From positions 6,882,001 through 6,946,000 of the forward strand of contig WHVY01000005.1 in the NCBI GenBank assembly GCA_022266195.1: a stretch of 64,000 bases of DNA. The letters are read 5' to 3'. The position numbers and the translations under genes were made by a program. The notes below the pieces were generated by a model that was given only the letters and a program-made list of their open reading frames with translations, ran no database searches and was not told where the DNA came from. This document shows positions 25,689-38,525 of this stretch, one piece after another (the stretch's first letter is position 1; the number at the start of each line of letters is the position of its first letter). Source of the DNA: Tetranychus cinnabarinus. Taxonomy: Eukaryota; Arthropoda; Arachnida; Trombidiformes; Tetranychidae.

Positions 25689-26066
25689 ATAATGTTTATT
25701 CAATTTTGTAAACAAAAATGCCATCCATGCCAAAATTGAAAGCCTCAACCTTTCAGTTTATGTTTAGTTATTAATGAAATGTTTATTTGTAAATCTTTCA
25801 GTTGTTAAAATCTCTACCAACAGATGGAGTAATATCTCACAAGCAAGATGGTCAATGACAATGAATGATCAAGTTTGGAGATGAATTCATTGGTTTATAC
25901 GTTGTATAGTACATCTATTGCCGAACATACGCGAAGTCGTTGTATTTTTGTGACCTGAAAATCAATAATACTTTTCATTCTTGAATAGATAAATTGAAGT
26001 CGTTTATACGAAATGTAACCGCATTGTAACCCAGTTTTAGACTCTATTGGTGTCTCTCGATACTTT
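25689..26066. other. 3' flank of COR-TIR copy A
   Basis: Non-coding; nearly identical to 47230-47600 in the sister block. Confidence 0.6.
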
Positions 26067-26273
26067 TCAATACATTTTATTACAAAGTTGTATTAAAATA
26101 AGCTTGGAATTAAAATAATACTTGGTTAATCGTCTTCGCGTCTCAAGTGCATTTAGTCTGAACATTGATTCGTACAATGAAGAAACATTAAGAAGATTAA
26201 CTGTTTCATCACTTGTGGACGAGGAAATCTGTGAAGGTTGAGACAAGAAAAGTTCTGAAACTGATGTGATCAA
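26067..26273 (-). other. Possible terminal exon of an unidentified gene, copy A
   Basis: The minus strand encodes about 55 residues with serine-rich protein-like composition (SELFLSQPSQISSSTSDETV, then MFRLNALETRRRL) that are preserved with few changes at 47608-47830. Conservation of the frame between copies is the main support. No family is recognised and an upstream exon was not found. Confidence 0.35.
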
Positions 26274-26547
26274 TCATTTAATTTCATCAAAAATTTAAAA
26301 GTATCAAGGTATTGACTGATTTTCTGAACTGATTGAACTTGAAAGCATTTCAAAAATGTAATATTTAAATATTTATTTTACTTTCAATTTTTTCATATGA
26401 TAGGAATGAGAAAAACAATGGATGGTTAGAAAAAACTTTGTGTCAATTGGCTGCGTGTTTTTCAAGAGTACCTATTGTTTCATTAACGTGGATGTCTTGG
26501 AAATTTATATTTAAAAACAACAAAAGGTTGACAAGTCATTTGTGAGG

Positions 26548-27020
26548 TTATTCAGCAGGTACACAAGAGGCTTGGGTGATTTTTTCAAGTCCAACCCAGG
26601 GTCTAGCCATGAAAATATAAGTACATAATTCACGGATTGCCTGTATAAAATCGAAGAGCCAGAGAATTAGATTCATTTATAATTTTAAAAGAGTTGATCT
26701 GTCAAGTTAAAACTTACATTAGGAGGCACTTCACACGAAGCAGCATTGGCATCAGATTTAGCACAATCAGTCTTACCAATCAAGAATTCAACTTCATAAA
26801 GGATTCCCTGAACAAATTGACTTTTAGCTTGTTTAATGGTAATCAGTTTCTCGTAATTCAAACTGTCATCATGCTCGTTGTGGTGCTCAACACCTTTAGC
26901 AGCTAACTTAATAACAGTTGGACTGTCAACAGGAACTATTTTCCATTCTTCTAAAATTGGCTTGGTTGGCGTAGCAAAGGAAACTCCGAAAAGACAAACT
27001 GTTATTATGATGAATTTCAT
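26548..27020 (-). CDS. Type-2 cystatin (secreted cysteine protease inhibitor), copy 1
   Basis: Two exons, 26718-27020 and 26548-26640, join in phase 0 across a 77-bp intron, giving 131 residues. The signal peptide MKFIIITVCLFGVSFA is followed by a cystatin fold: helix region KLAAKGVEHHN, then the central QxVxG-type motif as QFVQG, then the second hairpin ARPW. Four Cys at the expected places (TDC, SCEV, ELCTY, ASCVPAE) can form the two disulfides of type-2 cystatins. These proteins bind papain-like proteases tightly with the QxVxG loop and the PW loop. In a plant feeder they could act in the gut or saliva. The gene lies just beyond the right end of duplicated block A; related copies are at 38033-38525 and, broken, at 43060-43226. 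Confidence 0.8.
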
Positions 27021-27099
27021 TTTGTAGGGATTTCTACTAACCAGTGTAAATGGCTAAAGTTAACTGGTTCAATGTTGGAATAGATGTGAATTTCAGGTG

Positions 27100-27610
27100 G
27101 AAACGAGTTAATATTATATAGATTTTGATTAATTTTGTGTGTTTCAGGTAAGAGAAAGGAAATTATGTTCATTTATACAAAATATCATTTACTGATTAGG
27201 TTTCACAGTAATAATAACGAATGTTACATGAATAACAAGAAACAATTTGATCTCAATTTAAAATTTTATTTAACATCTTGAATTAAAATTCAATCAACTA
27301 TGATATTATATTACTATTTTAATTACAATCTGAAGCAGAACCAAAAGCTGAAAAAGAACCAAAAATTAACTAGTTAATTCTGTGATGAAGATTATCAGTT
27401 GGTATAAGATATCATTTGGCGACCATATTGGCAACGATGGAATAACATTGATTATTGTTAACAGAAAACTTTTACAAAAAGATTTGAAACGTAGCGAAAT
27501 CTCTTTAATCAAAAATAGTATCAATATGATATTCAACTCATGACAGTAAATTTCGTTTGAAAAGACCCAAATTCGATTTTTCATAAAGAAATCGTAATTT
27601 ACCAATTACC
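27100..27610. repeat. Third copy of the COR-TIR upstream leader region
   Basis: 27340-27610 matches 21990-22260 and 43870-44130 (shared strings such as GTAGCGAAATCTCTTTAATC and ATTCAACTCATGACAG) but no COR-TIR exon follows here. It is therefore a detached fragment of the duplicated block. Confidence 0.7.
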
Positions 27611-27624
27611 CGTTAGAAAAGTTT

Positions 27625-27880
27625 TCATTTAAACGATGTTCATGTTCTTGCTTTGAATTGCTTTATTTTGAACATTAGAGTCCTTAGACGCAAAATATCT
27701 CACCAATCATCTCTGTTTCAAAGGAACCAAAAGCAACTGCACTTTTGCTCTTCCTTTTTCTATGGAAAATAATGGCTTCAGGTTGATTCCGTGCTGATTG
27801 AAATTGAGTCTTCAAATGATCAAGATCAATGAAGACATGTAGATGTATATTTGACAAATTTCTCATATCCAACTGTTTGT
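27625..27880 (-). pseudogene. Ferlin fragment (linker region)
   Basis: On the minus strand a stretch reads FHRKRKSKSAVAFGSFETE and then KDSNVQNKAI, which aligns with the longer ferlin piece at 38759-39110. It starts inside an LRNLSNIHLHV string that recalls a ferlin C2 loop. No intact exon structure remains. Confidence 0.55.
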
Positions 27881-27896
27881 CTTCACTGAAAATATT

Positions 27897-28255
27897 GTCA
27901 CCGTGATTGTGATGAATCTCAATGGTTCCACCTCAATTTAAACTTATAAATATATAAATACTGTTATATACAAATTAATATATATGCTAAACAAAATTAA
28001 CAGTTGTAAATGTAAGATCAATAATCACTGTCAGATCTTACTTTTTCAATTTACTTATTGGATAAATTTTCATTAAATATTTAATTAATGAGTAAAAAGC
28101 AATTCTTTCCTGTAAACCTTCAAATTTTATTGTTTTGGGATTCTTCCAGAAGTTAACATTTTCTAGGTGACAAAGAAGTTGATTTTTTCAAAACAACAAT
28201 CAACACATTCTCCAACAATTTATTCATATCAACATAATATAAATTTAATTGAGAT
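27897..28255. repeat. Duplicate of the RRM-gene 3' flank (13334-13690)
   Basis: The same orientation and few substitutions. It joins ferlin sequence at about 28255-28270, where short repeats of TATAGATTATAG mark the junction. Confidence 0.85.
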
Positions 28256-28257
28256 AG

Positions 28258-30070
<1,813 letters not shown>

Positions 30071-30289
30071 TTTGAGGTGCTATAATTAATTGGTCGCAAC
30101 ATATTTTTATTTTGCAAATTGACCACCAGCTTTGTGCGCATCATCATCAAACTTATCATTACAAAATCATTATTTCATCAGCCATTTCAAAGTGTCAAAA
30201 TTGTAAAGTTGTTGTTTAATTCCGTCTAGTTCAATTCTATTATCTTGTAATTACTTTTCGATTCTTTTACTGTTTTAATCCAGGTCAAT

Positions 30290-31951
30290 ATGGCGCGAAT
30301 AAATACCAGCCAGAATCGGAGAATCATCAAAAGAGAAGATGCAAGTTCATCTTTTTTTTCCGCTCAAGTAAGCCTTAATGCCTTCTTGCATTTCTCAATA
30401 TTTAGTATTTAATTTTTAATAATTTACTTGTTTTTCAATTTTTAATTTAGCGATCGAAACGTCCACGATTGGGTGCATTCGAGGTTGGAAAAGTACCCTC
30501 ACAACGAGGACCATCAATTATCGAGTCTCCAACATCAGCAGTTCAATATCCAACAACTGTTTCAATACCTTCAGTACAACAAGGGCTATCATCGTCGGCT
30601 CATGAGGAAAGGGCAACAAATATTGGACCATCCATGGGTCGCGAAACGCCTCGAGCATTGGCATCAACAACCGTGCTTCATAGAGAAGTGATGCGTGAAT
30701 ACGGTGAAAATGAGCTTCTTGGTTTTTCACTCGACCAATCTTCTCTTTTCATCAAAATTATTAGCCTTTTAAATGGCAAAGTATTTGAAACTTTCCGAAA
30801 TATGGAAAATGGCTTCATAACTCTCCAGAAAGTATGGAGCTTCGCAAAATATCACATTAACAAAACTGAACATGGCTACAGCCAACATTTTACCAACAAA
30901 TCTGAATTTCCTGCCGCAGATACTGAAATTGAAGATGAGTTAAAAAGAAACATTGTTTGTGTTGAACAATCCATCCGTTGTGCCTATCCAGGATGCATGT
31001 GCAAAGGAAAGATTTATACATCTCGAAATGCTGCACAACAACATTTACAAAATCTTAATGTTATTTATTTTTGTGCTGCGTGGGGAAAAAATTTCAATGC
31101 TCGAACCACGGCTGTTTCGCACCACAGAACAAATTGCAGCATTTTAAAGAATGAAGGCTTAGAATATGTGAAAATGTTAAAATTAATGGAAAAAAAACTT
31201 AAAAAAACCAATCAAAAACTAAGTGATGACGAAAAATACATTTATGATGATGATTCCACTCAAGATGCTGCTGCTGAAATGAATTATTCAGATTTTGAGT
31301 CACCAATCTCATTCGATGAATTTTTAAAATATTGCTTGCAGTTGGGGATAGCTCGAAAAGTGCTCGAGCCAGAGACAACAATCGAATCCATGAAACTAAA
31401 AACTTCTCTTGAAGAGAAATACATTCTTTTATCATTTTTGAAAACTTTCCAGGACTTGGTCCTTAATCAAAGAAATTTAAAAATTAAATCGTTAGTTATC
31501 CGTATTATTAAAACAATAATACTAATCATACTTCTTTTCGTTTTTTTACAGGACCTCAAAAGACTACAAAATATTTCATTCAAAAAAATACGCATTCCAA
31601 ATAGTGGAAAGATTGAGTGCCACGCCAATATCTCAATGGGATCTGGATTGGATTACTGGCAAGTCCCTGCGAAAACTAGAAATTGATGAGCAAATAGATC
31701 GTTTCTATTGTATTTATCCGATTTGCCCATGTGGTGGAAAATTCTATTCAATTACTTTTCATGACATAATTCGCCATATTCAAATCAGAAACTTCACCTT
31801 GGTTTGTCTTGTTTGTCATCGCGCCTTCAACAATCAAAAACAACTCGATGAACACTACACACCAGATTGCGAACTTCCGTTAGCAATGCAGCCAGAAACA
31901 CTGAAAAATGAATATCTGGTCGCTTACAGAAAAAAGCACAACTTGTTATAA
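30290..31951 (+). CDS. Intact gene for an unnamed protein with two CxYPxCxC zinc modules
   Basis: Three exons, 30290-30367, 30451-31490 and 31552-31951, join in frame to 505 residues; the start MARINTSQNRRIIKRED is the only ATG that fits exon 1. The N-terminus is basic with RSKRPR near residue 27-32, a plausible nuclear signal, then a Ser/Pro-rich stretch. A globular part follows (ENELLGFSLDQSSLFIKIIS). Module 1 begins at CAYPGCMCKGKIY and ends CAAWGKNFNARTTAVSHHR; after a Lys-rich, probably coiled segment (KMLKLMEKKLKKTNQKL) and an acidic helix region, module 2 reads CIYPICPCGGKFY ... CLVCHRAFNNQKQLDEH..PDC. Each module has CxYPxCxCxGK, then H-[IL]-Q-x-x-N, then a C2HC-like finger (C-X2-C-X12-H-X4-C). 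In module 1 the second Cys of the finger is Trp. I know no named family with this layout; DNA or RNA binding is inference. The donor of intron 2 is GTTAGT, weaker than the GTAAGT of copy 1. Confidence 0.75.
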
Positions 31952-32330
31952 TAATTTGACATTTATCTATTCATTATTTTTCATTTTATCATTCATTTTG
32001 ATTGTTTAACAAACCTCATCTCAAATACTGTCCCGAATTTCAATTTTTATAATCTTCATAACTTCAATACATTTTGTTTCAATAAAATAATCACAGTTTG
32101 AACCGTCATTAATTAAGTGAATTTTGATAATAGTTAATTTCAATTTGCCTCATTTAATTTTGTTTGACTTTCTTTTAGCTTCTAAAATGATTCAGGTGAA
32201 TCAACTTTGGAATTATTACTACAATGGATGAAAAAGCCTGATTGTCTCTCTACGACATGCCTAACGCGCTGAAATTTCCAAATCTTCATGAGGACTTTAC
32301 TAACAGGTCATCCTTTACATATTTATTATA
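31952..32330. other. 3' flank of the zinc-module gene
   Basis: Shared with copy 1 for about the first 85 bp, then different. No gene is seen. AATAAA-like strings at about 32083 could serve polyadenylation. Confidence 0.5.
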
Positions 32331-32900
32331 CAGGGTGTAAATGTCAAATACGCGGTTTTGAATCGCTAATAACTTTTTTGTTTTTTGTCCGATTTCGAAA
32401 TTTTTTTCGATTATATGTAGTCAAATAGTGCGAGTTTTGTTCAGAATAGTTCGAAAATTTATATAATTACCTTAAGTGCGAGAAATTTCGCTTCAAAGTC
32501 AAAAAAGTTGATTTTTGCTTCGGAAATAGTCGAATCCAGAACTTTTTTTTGTCAGGATTCAAGATTGGAAAATTAGCAAATCAGATAATTCTAATCCTGA
32601 AAATATTGAATGCTTAAATTTTTCGCGTGAAAATATCATGATATGAAAAGTAGACCAATCCAAAATAAAATGTCAAATTGTGAAAATTTGACTATTTTTG
32701 AGGTGATTTGAGGCAAAAATGAACTTTTTTGACTTTGAGGCGAAATTTCTAGCACTTAAGGTAATTATATAAATTTTTGAACTATTGTGAACAAAACTCG
32801 CACTATTTTACTACATATAATCGAAAAAAATTTCGAAATCGGACAAAGAACAAAAAAGTTATTAGCAATTCAAAACCGCGTATTTGACATTTACACCCTG
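32331..32900. mobile_element. Foldback TIR element starting CAGGGTGTAAATGTC
   Basis: The ends CAGGGTGTAAATGTCAAATA and its reverse complement at 32881-32900 are flanked by TA on both sides. The inverted arms are about 190 bp long (32331-32520 and 32710-32900) with few mismatches; the middle is non-coding. Size is 570 bp. TA target and CAGGG ends fit a non-autonomous Tc1/mariner-type element. Confidence 0.9.
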
Positions 32901-32965
32901 TATATTTATTAATATAACACGCATTTTACCTTAATCACGCTATAATTACATTTCATGTTAAATTA

Positions 32966-33168
32966 ATTCGTTACTAAGTAAATTGGATTATCATCTGAAC
33001 AGTTCTGCATTTTTCAAATTGACTAATCCTGCCCCTGATCATCTATTGAAAACATTAGGCTTAAATGATACTGTGGGAAAGCTGATAATACAACTCGACG
33101 ACGACAAGAGGACGACTGCTGTACGACAAGAGGATCTAGTTGTTTATAGAGCCAACTTAAGTATATGA
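32966..33168 (+). other. Possible coding fragment of unknown family
   Basis: The frame reads about 61 residues in protein-like composition (FKLTNPAPDHLLKTLGLNDT, then KLIIQLDDDKRTTAVRQEDL) and ends with a TGA at 33166-33168. There is no ATG (the frame opens at TTG) and no family is recognised. The sequence right after it (33180-33250) resembles 23060-23130 of the COR-TIR locus, so this may be a diverged piece of that block. Confidence 0.3.
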
Positions 33169-33810
33169 ATGAACGAATCTTTTTTACTTTCATTTCTGTG
33201 AATTTAAGAGTTAGAGAACTGAAACTTATTGTTCGTTGATGCAAATTGTCCTCTAATAAGGTTGATCCATGATGTATATGATTTAATATCTTACAATGAT
33301 GCTATCATTTGAAACTAGCTGGACTAGGTTTATTAAAATTTGTGAGCCATTGATGAAAATCAAAGCATAAAAATAAGAAACAAAAAGACCAATGGACAAA
33401 AAGAAAACTAAAACTGATGAAAAATGAAAAGTGAATTTATTTTTTGTTAAATTTAACGTTAATTTGATAGAAACAATTGCTAATTAATAACAGTTTTGTG
33501 CAAATGACAAACATATCTTTGTCCCGTCGATTTCATTATGCATTGTTTGAAAAGTGTTATTCATGTGATCTGTAATGTTTTGACTGTTGGAAACAGCAAA
33601 AATACAAAATAGCAAAAAGTTGATACCAATCAATTCACACTTTTCATACAATTCATCAAAGAGCTGAAACCTATTTTGACCGATTAAACTGATAATCAGA
33701 CACTCTTTTCGCTTTATTTATCCATAACTACAAAAAACTTCAGTTAGTCAACAGTCAGGTTTCATTATACATTATGTAAAACATTTATTTTCTTGTTTGT
33801 TGCAAAAAAT
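33169..33810. other. Intergenic, upstream of the lipocalin-like gene
   Basis: No gene is seen. The last 100 bp should contain the promoter of the next gene; GCTTTATTTATC near 33710 is a weak TATA candidate. Confidence 0.5.
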
Positions 33811-34652
33811 ATGAAAATAATCGCCACTCTTTTCGTTATCCTTGCATTTGCTTCATCGGCTTCTGCTTCTTTAGCTCTTAGGGAATGTCCAGTTGCTCCA
33901 ATTATTCCTGGTGCTGATATTGGCAAAGTAAGTACATAGTAAATGTTACCCAATACGCCTGCCTTCAGTCATTTATATGGGGGTTTTATTAATTTAGATT
34001 GCCGGTCGATGGAATGCAGCTTTTGCTGGTTTCCAACAAGCTTTGACACACAATACAATGGATTTCACTCCTCGAGAGGATGGAGACTTCAATCTTACGA
34101 TTTCTACAACTTTACCTGAGTAAGTAAAGCATAATTAATAATCGATTTAACTTGTTTGTGATGCAAATTATTATTTTATTATTTATGTAGTGGTTCAAAG
34201 GCTTGTGAATATGCGTTAGCTAGACGTAATAATTTCCAAAATTCACTCATTCTATATTATGATTGGTCAAAAAGTAAGTAATTTTTGCCTACTTTATATT
34301 ACATTATTGCTTCTCACATTCACAATTTAATATTCATCAATATAAGAATTACTTTTTCTATCATTTTCCACTACAATTTATATTTATTTTGATATTATTT
34401 TTCTATTTTCAGAAGTTCCATACCGAATTAAACTCTATGTAACCACTTCTCATTACGATAACTATCTGCCTGCTTATATTTGTCATGTTTTTCCTGGACG
34501 CTCCTTTATTAGTAAGTATCTCTAGAGCTAAGCAACTAGATGTTTCTTCATGTAATTTGATTTTTATTAATAATTCAACTTTCATAATTATCACAGCGGG
34601 TTATCTGAATTTATTCAGGGCTGATACCACGAATGCTGAAATGTGGAACTGA
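33811..34652 (+). CDS. Lipocalin-like secreted protein
   Basis: Five short exons join in frame: 33811-33927, 33998-34119, 34191-34273, 34413-34511, 34597-34652, for 158 residues. The signal peptide is MKIIATLFVILAFASSASAS. The mature start ECPVAPIIPGADIGKIAGRW resembles the lipocalin opening (Cys-Pro, a PxxxxFD-like stretch, then G-x-W at the first strand). Beta-strand-like segments follow (FNLTISTTLPDG, SLILYYDWSK, YRIKLYVTTSHYDN), and the exon lengths are typical of lipocalins. These bind small hydrophobic molecules in an eight-strand barrel. The frame closes with TGA at 34650-34652 after AEMWN; the same frame stays open for about 23 more codons before another TGA, with lipocalin-like amphipathic wording (KLETNIGLFTRNELEI). 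The first TGA might thus be a recent truncation. AATAAA near 34716 fits as poly(A) signal. Confidence 0.6.
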
Positions 34653-35305
34653 CTGATGTTTTGGTTGGTAAAATTGGAGACAAACATTGGTCTGTTTACC
34701 AGGAATGAACTTGAAATTTGAATAAAATTGAATCTACGTAATGGCTGATAGCCTTAAACAACACAATTTACATAGATAAATGAATCTGACATTCATCGAA
34801 AAATGTCAGATCATTAGTTTTAACGGTGAAAATGAAAATTGAATGATTTTAAATTTGGCTGCTTTACATGCCATTTATATTTATATAATAGCATGATCGT
34901 CAGTTTATTATTTCTTGAGGTTTATCCAAAAGTTTTGAAAATAAATTAAGAAACAGAAATACTTTCCAAGCATGAAAATCCGTGTATATAACTAGTAATA
35001 GTTCTATCTACAGCCGAGTTTATCATATCAAGTATATGTATTAATTGTTATAATTGGTGAAATTAAAAATGTAATATTTTCCCTCATCAGAAAGGATCGT
35101 TGAACTAACCAATATCAATCAATGAAATCAATATCATCATTTATCTCAATAATCCAACAGAGAATCAGTTTTGCTTTGCAATTTATTTAATCATTTTCAT
35201 AGTTTTGTTTGGATACAAGAGTTGAAAGTAGCTCAATCCGCATGTTTAATTTCAATTGGAATAGATGCTTGACAAAACTTGTGACTTTCAGATACAGCGC
35301 GACAT
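34653..35305. other. Convergent intergenic region
   Basis: It lies between the 3' ends of the lipocalin-like and PLAT-like genes. No additional gene. The frame at 35209-35400 (+) is a shadow of the last exon of the minus-strand gene. Confidence 0.6.
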
Positions 35306-36099
35306 TTACATTGAGCATTCAGCAGTTTTTAGATCTTTTACAGAGCGAACTTCAGAATGTCTGTAATAAGACCAAACCTTTCTGCTGTCGCAAAAATTGA
35401 AAGTAGCTCCACCACCATGTTCGATTCCGATCGGAGCATTTTCTGGACAAAACTTGCGAGTTATACATATACAGAAACTGAAAGAATTTGATTAACAACT
35501 TGCATTATCGAAACAATCGTAATCAATATTAGTCGTGAAGAAATTGGTTAGATGATACTCACTCTGGATGGGGCCTAAACTTGAATGAGGTCAGACTAAC
35601 TGACTCGAAATAGAGCGTTGGTTTATTGGATGCAGAGTCTGTATCGTTTGGTGCTGTCCGAGTCCATTGAAGGTAAACCGATGTGATTGCGTCTAAAGGA
35701 GCGGTTGATGAAATTATTGCAGTATAATTTTTGTCTGTTTTCATTTCAACGTCACTAAAGGAAAAATAATACAAAATTTGTTAGCAATGCATTAAGATAT
35801 TAAATTAAATAAACTTACTTTGGAGTCAATTCAAAGTCTTCTTGGGTAGTATTTTGAGCATTTTTACTCGTAACCGAAATCTTAAGTTTACCTTCATGGC
35901 TATCGAATTCTTTATCGGCCATTCTTACATTCACTTTATAGCTGTAAACTAAAAACACGAACATAATTTTTAATTAGTCAATTAATTCTGGAGACTCAGA
36001 AAACAATAAAACTTGGGGAAAAAATTTACCTTCAGCAGTTACAGTGATGGTACAGATGTTAACAGCTAAAACAAAAGCAAATAACATTTTTGAATTCAT
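35306..36099 (-). CDS. Small secreted protein, possibly a lone PLAT/LH2-type domain
   Basis: Four exons on the minus strand join in frame: 36030-36099, 35819-35948, 35563-35754, 35306-35477, for 187 residues. The signal peptide is MNSKMLFAFVLAVNICTITV plus TAEV. The mature part reads SYKVNVRMADKEFDSHEGKL, KISVTSKN, FELTP, then TSVYLQWTRT and TLYFESVSLTSFKF, and the last exon has FCPENAPIGIE, GATFNFC and WSYYRHSEV. The order of strands, the lone Trp strand and the FNFC end recall the C-terminal PLAT domain of pancreatic-type lipases; no lipase catalytic domain is present. A stop directly follows the third exon if the intron is not removed, but the GTGAGT donor and TTTCAG acceptor are good and the last exon is clearly protein-like. 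Family assignment is tentative; the exon model is firmer. Confidence 0.6.
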
Positions 36100-38032
36100 G
36101 TTGAGTCGATTTACTGTTACTTCAACTTCAGAGTAGTACAATTATAATAATAATAATGATCGAAATGAAATACTTTAAATAGTGGCAAATTATCAATAAT
36201 CTAAGAGATTCTCCTCCACAAAATTCCGAGTAATCATGTATCACAATTTGGATTCCAAGAATTGTTTATGATGATAAAATTATTGTATAATTGCAAAAAA
36301 TTGATATAACCATATATTGAGTTATGAATCCAAACAAGTAGACAACATTAAAATGCTCTGTAAATGGCATTAACCATCTTCTACCAATATGAGTGACTTT
36401 CATCTATTAACTATTCAACTTCGTCACCTTTACCCAAAATATCATCCTCTTCAAGAGATTCATTTATACTATTGTTTGATTGTAACATTATGAATTGTAT
36501 TCAATTCTCAGTAATCTTATATCATCCACATTAAACGTTGAATTGGCAAGTAACCATTAAAGATATTATTTAATCAAATGCCTAATAAAGCATTCACCAT
36601 AATCAGTTTGCTAAAATCATTCAATTAACTTCATTTTTCTCAGAAATTTTCTGCTAATCACTTGACATAATGAAAAGTGAAAATGATTTTCGAGATATCC
36701 TAAAATGGCCTTATACAAATGTATAAGTGTAATAATATTTGTCTGAGCCGTTCTTGAGATTTTAAGACAAAACAGTTTAAAGAGAAACTTATTTATCCTT
36801 AAACCTAGTTGAAATCTTCACTCTGATCATTATTAACGAATCCGTCCATCACAGAGTTCAAAAAAGTCCGAACTTTGCCAATTTTATAACTAATTACAGA
36901 TTCTACGCAATAAAACCATTCGTAAAGACAATTCGTAAATGTCCAAAAAGAAGAGGTGCCCGTAAAGGTACTGATAGAAAATTCTCATTGTATAATAATT
37001 ACCCATAAGCACAAGTAAGACCAAGAATCAGTGTAACTAGACTTTTATCTATAATTTCTTTATTGAAATGCTTTCAACTTCAATTAATTTCAAAAATCCA
37101 GTCAATAGCTTGACACTTGACACAATGAAATTATCACGGACTTATGAATAGTCAAAATGGAGCGCAGAGAGTCTCAGTTGTAATCGATTTGAGGGTCAAT
37201 TCGTAGTCAAGATGGAACAGTCTCATACTACTTGGCCAGTCTATCATAATTAACTGATCCCCAAATAACCATAAAATCCCCTAAAAACCGTTGCCAATAG
37301 CTCCACTCAACTAAATCAGTTGATTTAATTGTGTTTCACTTGCTCATTAGAGATAAATCCATTTTTCCAGGTAAGACCACCAAAAATGGGTATATTTATC
37401 AGCATTTTTCTAAATTTTTATTCTTCTCTTTGTTCATTTCTATTTGATTCACAATCAGTCGTCATTTATTGAAGTTAGTTAAACTCGTTAGTTCCAGTTT
37501 TTTCAAAGATAATAATACCTTTTTCATGATGAGAACCATAAATGGAAATATTGATCAGCATTTTAATAGACTTTCATTATTATCTTAGTTCATTTCTAGT
37601 TAAATCTTACAATTGCTAGATATTCGTTTGTTTGAAACTTACCACCTCGTTAGTTCCCTGGAAAACAGGCGATTGTTTTCGATAAGGTAATCAACCTGGC
37701 AAAGTCATTGCTTCAAATTAGTTGGAAAAACAAAAAATTTAAGAGAAATTGTAATAATAATTTAAAATAACAATTCATCGTATAATCTTCAAAGATCATA
37801 TCGATTCATTTTTACGCTTTGTACGCTGTTTTGTTGCTATTCCCGATTGCAATTAACATTTTTTCAGCTTCCAGTATTATTCAATGAAACTGAATTGTGA
37901 TAAAATCACACCTTCTTGTTTTTTTATATAACATTGATTCGTTTCCACTTGAAATTCATATCTATTCCAACACTTAACCAGTTAACTTTAAGTCATTAGC
38001 TTATAACACTCGCTCGAATAAATCCCTACAAA
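36100..38032. other. Intergenic region with an inverted repeat remnant
   Basis: No supported gene. At 36892-37007 an acceptor-like site precedes a short very basic frame (KCPKRRGARKGTDRK), too little to call. At 37330-37690 the sequence is an inverted, diverged copy of the leader region at 21790-21970, itself partly doubled (37366-37505 resembles 37520-37665). Confidence 0.5.
37330..37690 (-). repeat. Inverted diverged copy of the COR-TIR leader repeat
   Basis: The reverse complement contains TATCGAAAACAATC, CAGGGAACTAACGAGGTG, GAACAAAGAGAAGAA and GGATTTATCTCT in the same order as 21795-21960. An internal duplication of about 150 bp is visible. Confidence 0.6.
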
Positions 38033-38525
38033 ATGAAATTCATCATAATAGCAGTTTGTCTTTTCGGAGCTGTCTTGGGACAGAATTGGGAATCGGATGA
38101 AGGATTCGAGTCAGCTTCTGTTGACGATTCAACTGTTGTTCAGTTGGTTGCTAAAGGTGTTGAGCATCACAACAGGAATGCTACAATGAACGATGGTTTG
38201 TATTACAAGAAACTCCAGTCCATTGTAGAAGCTAAATATCAAGTTGTTCAAGGATTGATTTATAAAGTTAAATTCTTGAGTGCTAAGGCTGATTGTCCTA
38301 AATTTGTTGTCGATGCTACTTCATGTCAAGTCTCTGCTGATGTAAGTTTTTCTTTTTGATTTATGCCCACAAAGATTAACTCTCCGAGAATTTTAAACTA
38401 ATCTAAGTCCTTGTTTTTTTCATCTTATTCAGGCAATCCCCGAATTATGTACCTATGTTTTCTGGGTTAGACCCTGGCTTGAACCTGAACGAATCTTACG
38501 CGCCTCTTGTGTTCCTGCTGAATAA
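38033..38525 (+). CDS. Type-2 cystatin, copy 2
   Basis: Two exons, 38033-38341 and 38433-38525, join in phase 0 to 133 residues. Signal peptide MKFIIIAVCLFGAVLG. The inhibitory loop reads QVVQG, closer to the classical QVVAG than the QFVQG of copy 1, and the second loop is WVRPWLEPERI. Four Cys are in the same places. It has an Asn-glycosylation sequon (NAT) after the helix. The promoter region includes TTATAACAC 30-odd bases before the ATG. It lies directly before ferlin fragments, as copy 1 does, which shows the repeated order cystatin then ferlin. Confidence 0.85.

Noticed and set aside
36892..37007. Short basic frame after an acceptor-like site (KCPKRRGARKG)
   Set aside because: It is too short, with no partner exon and no signal peptide.
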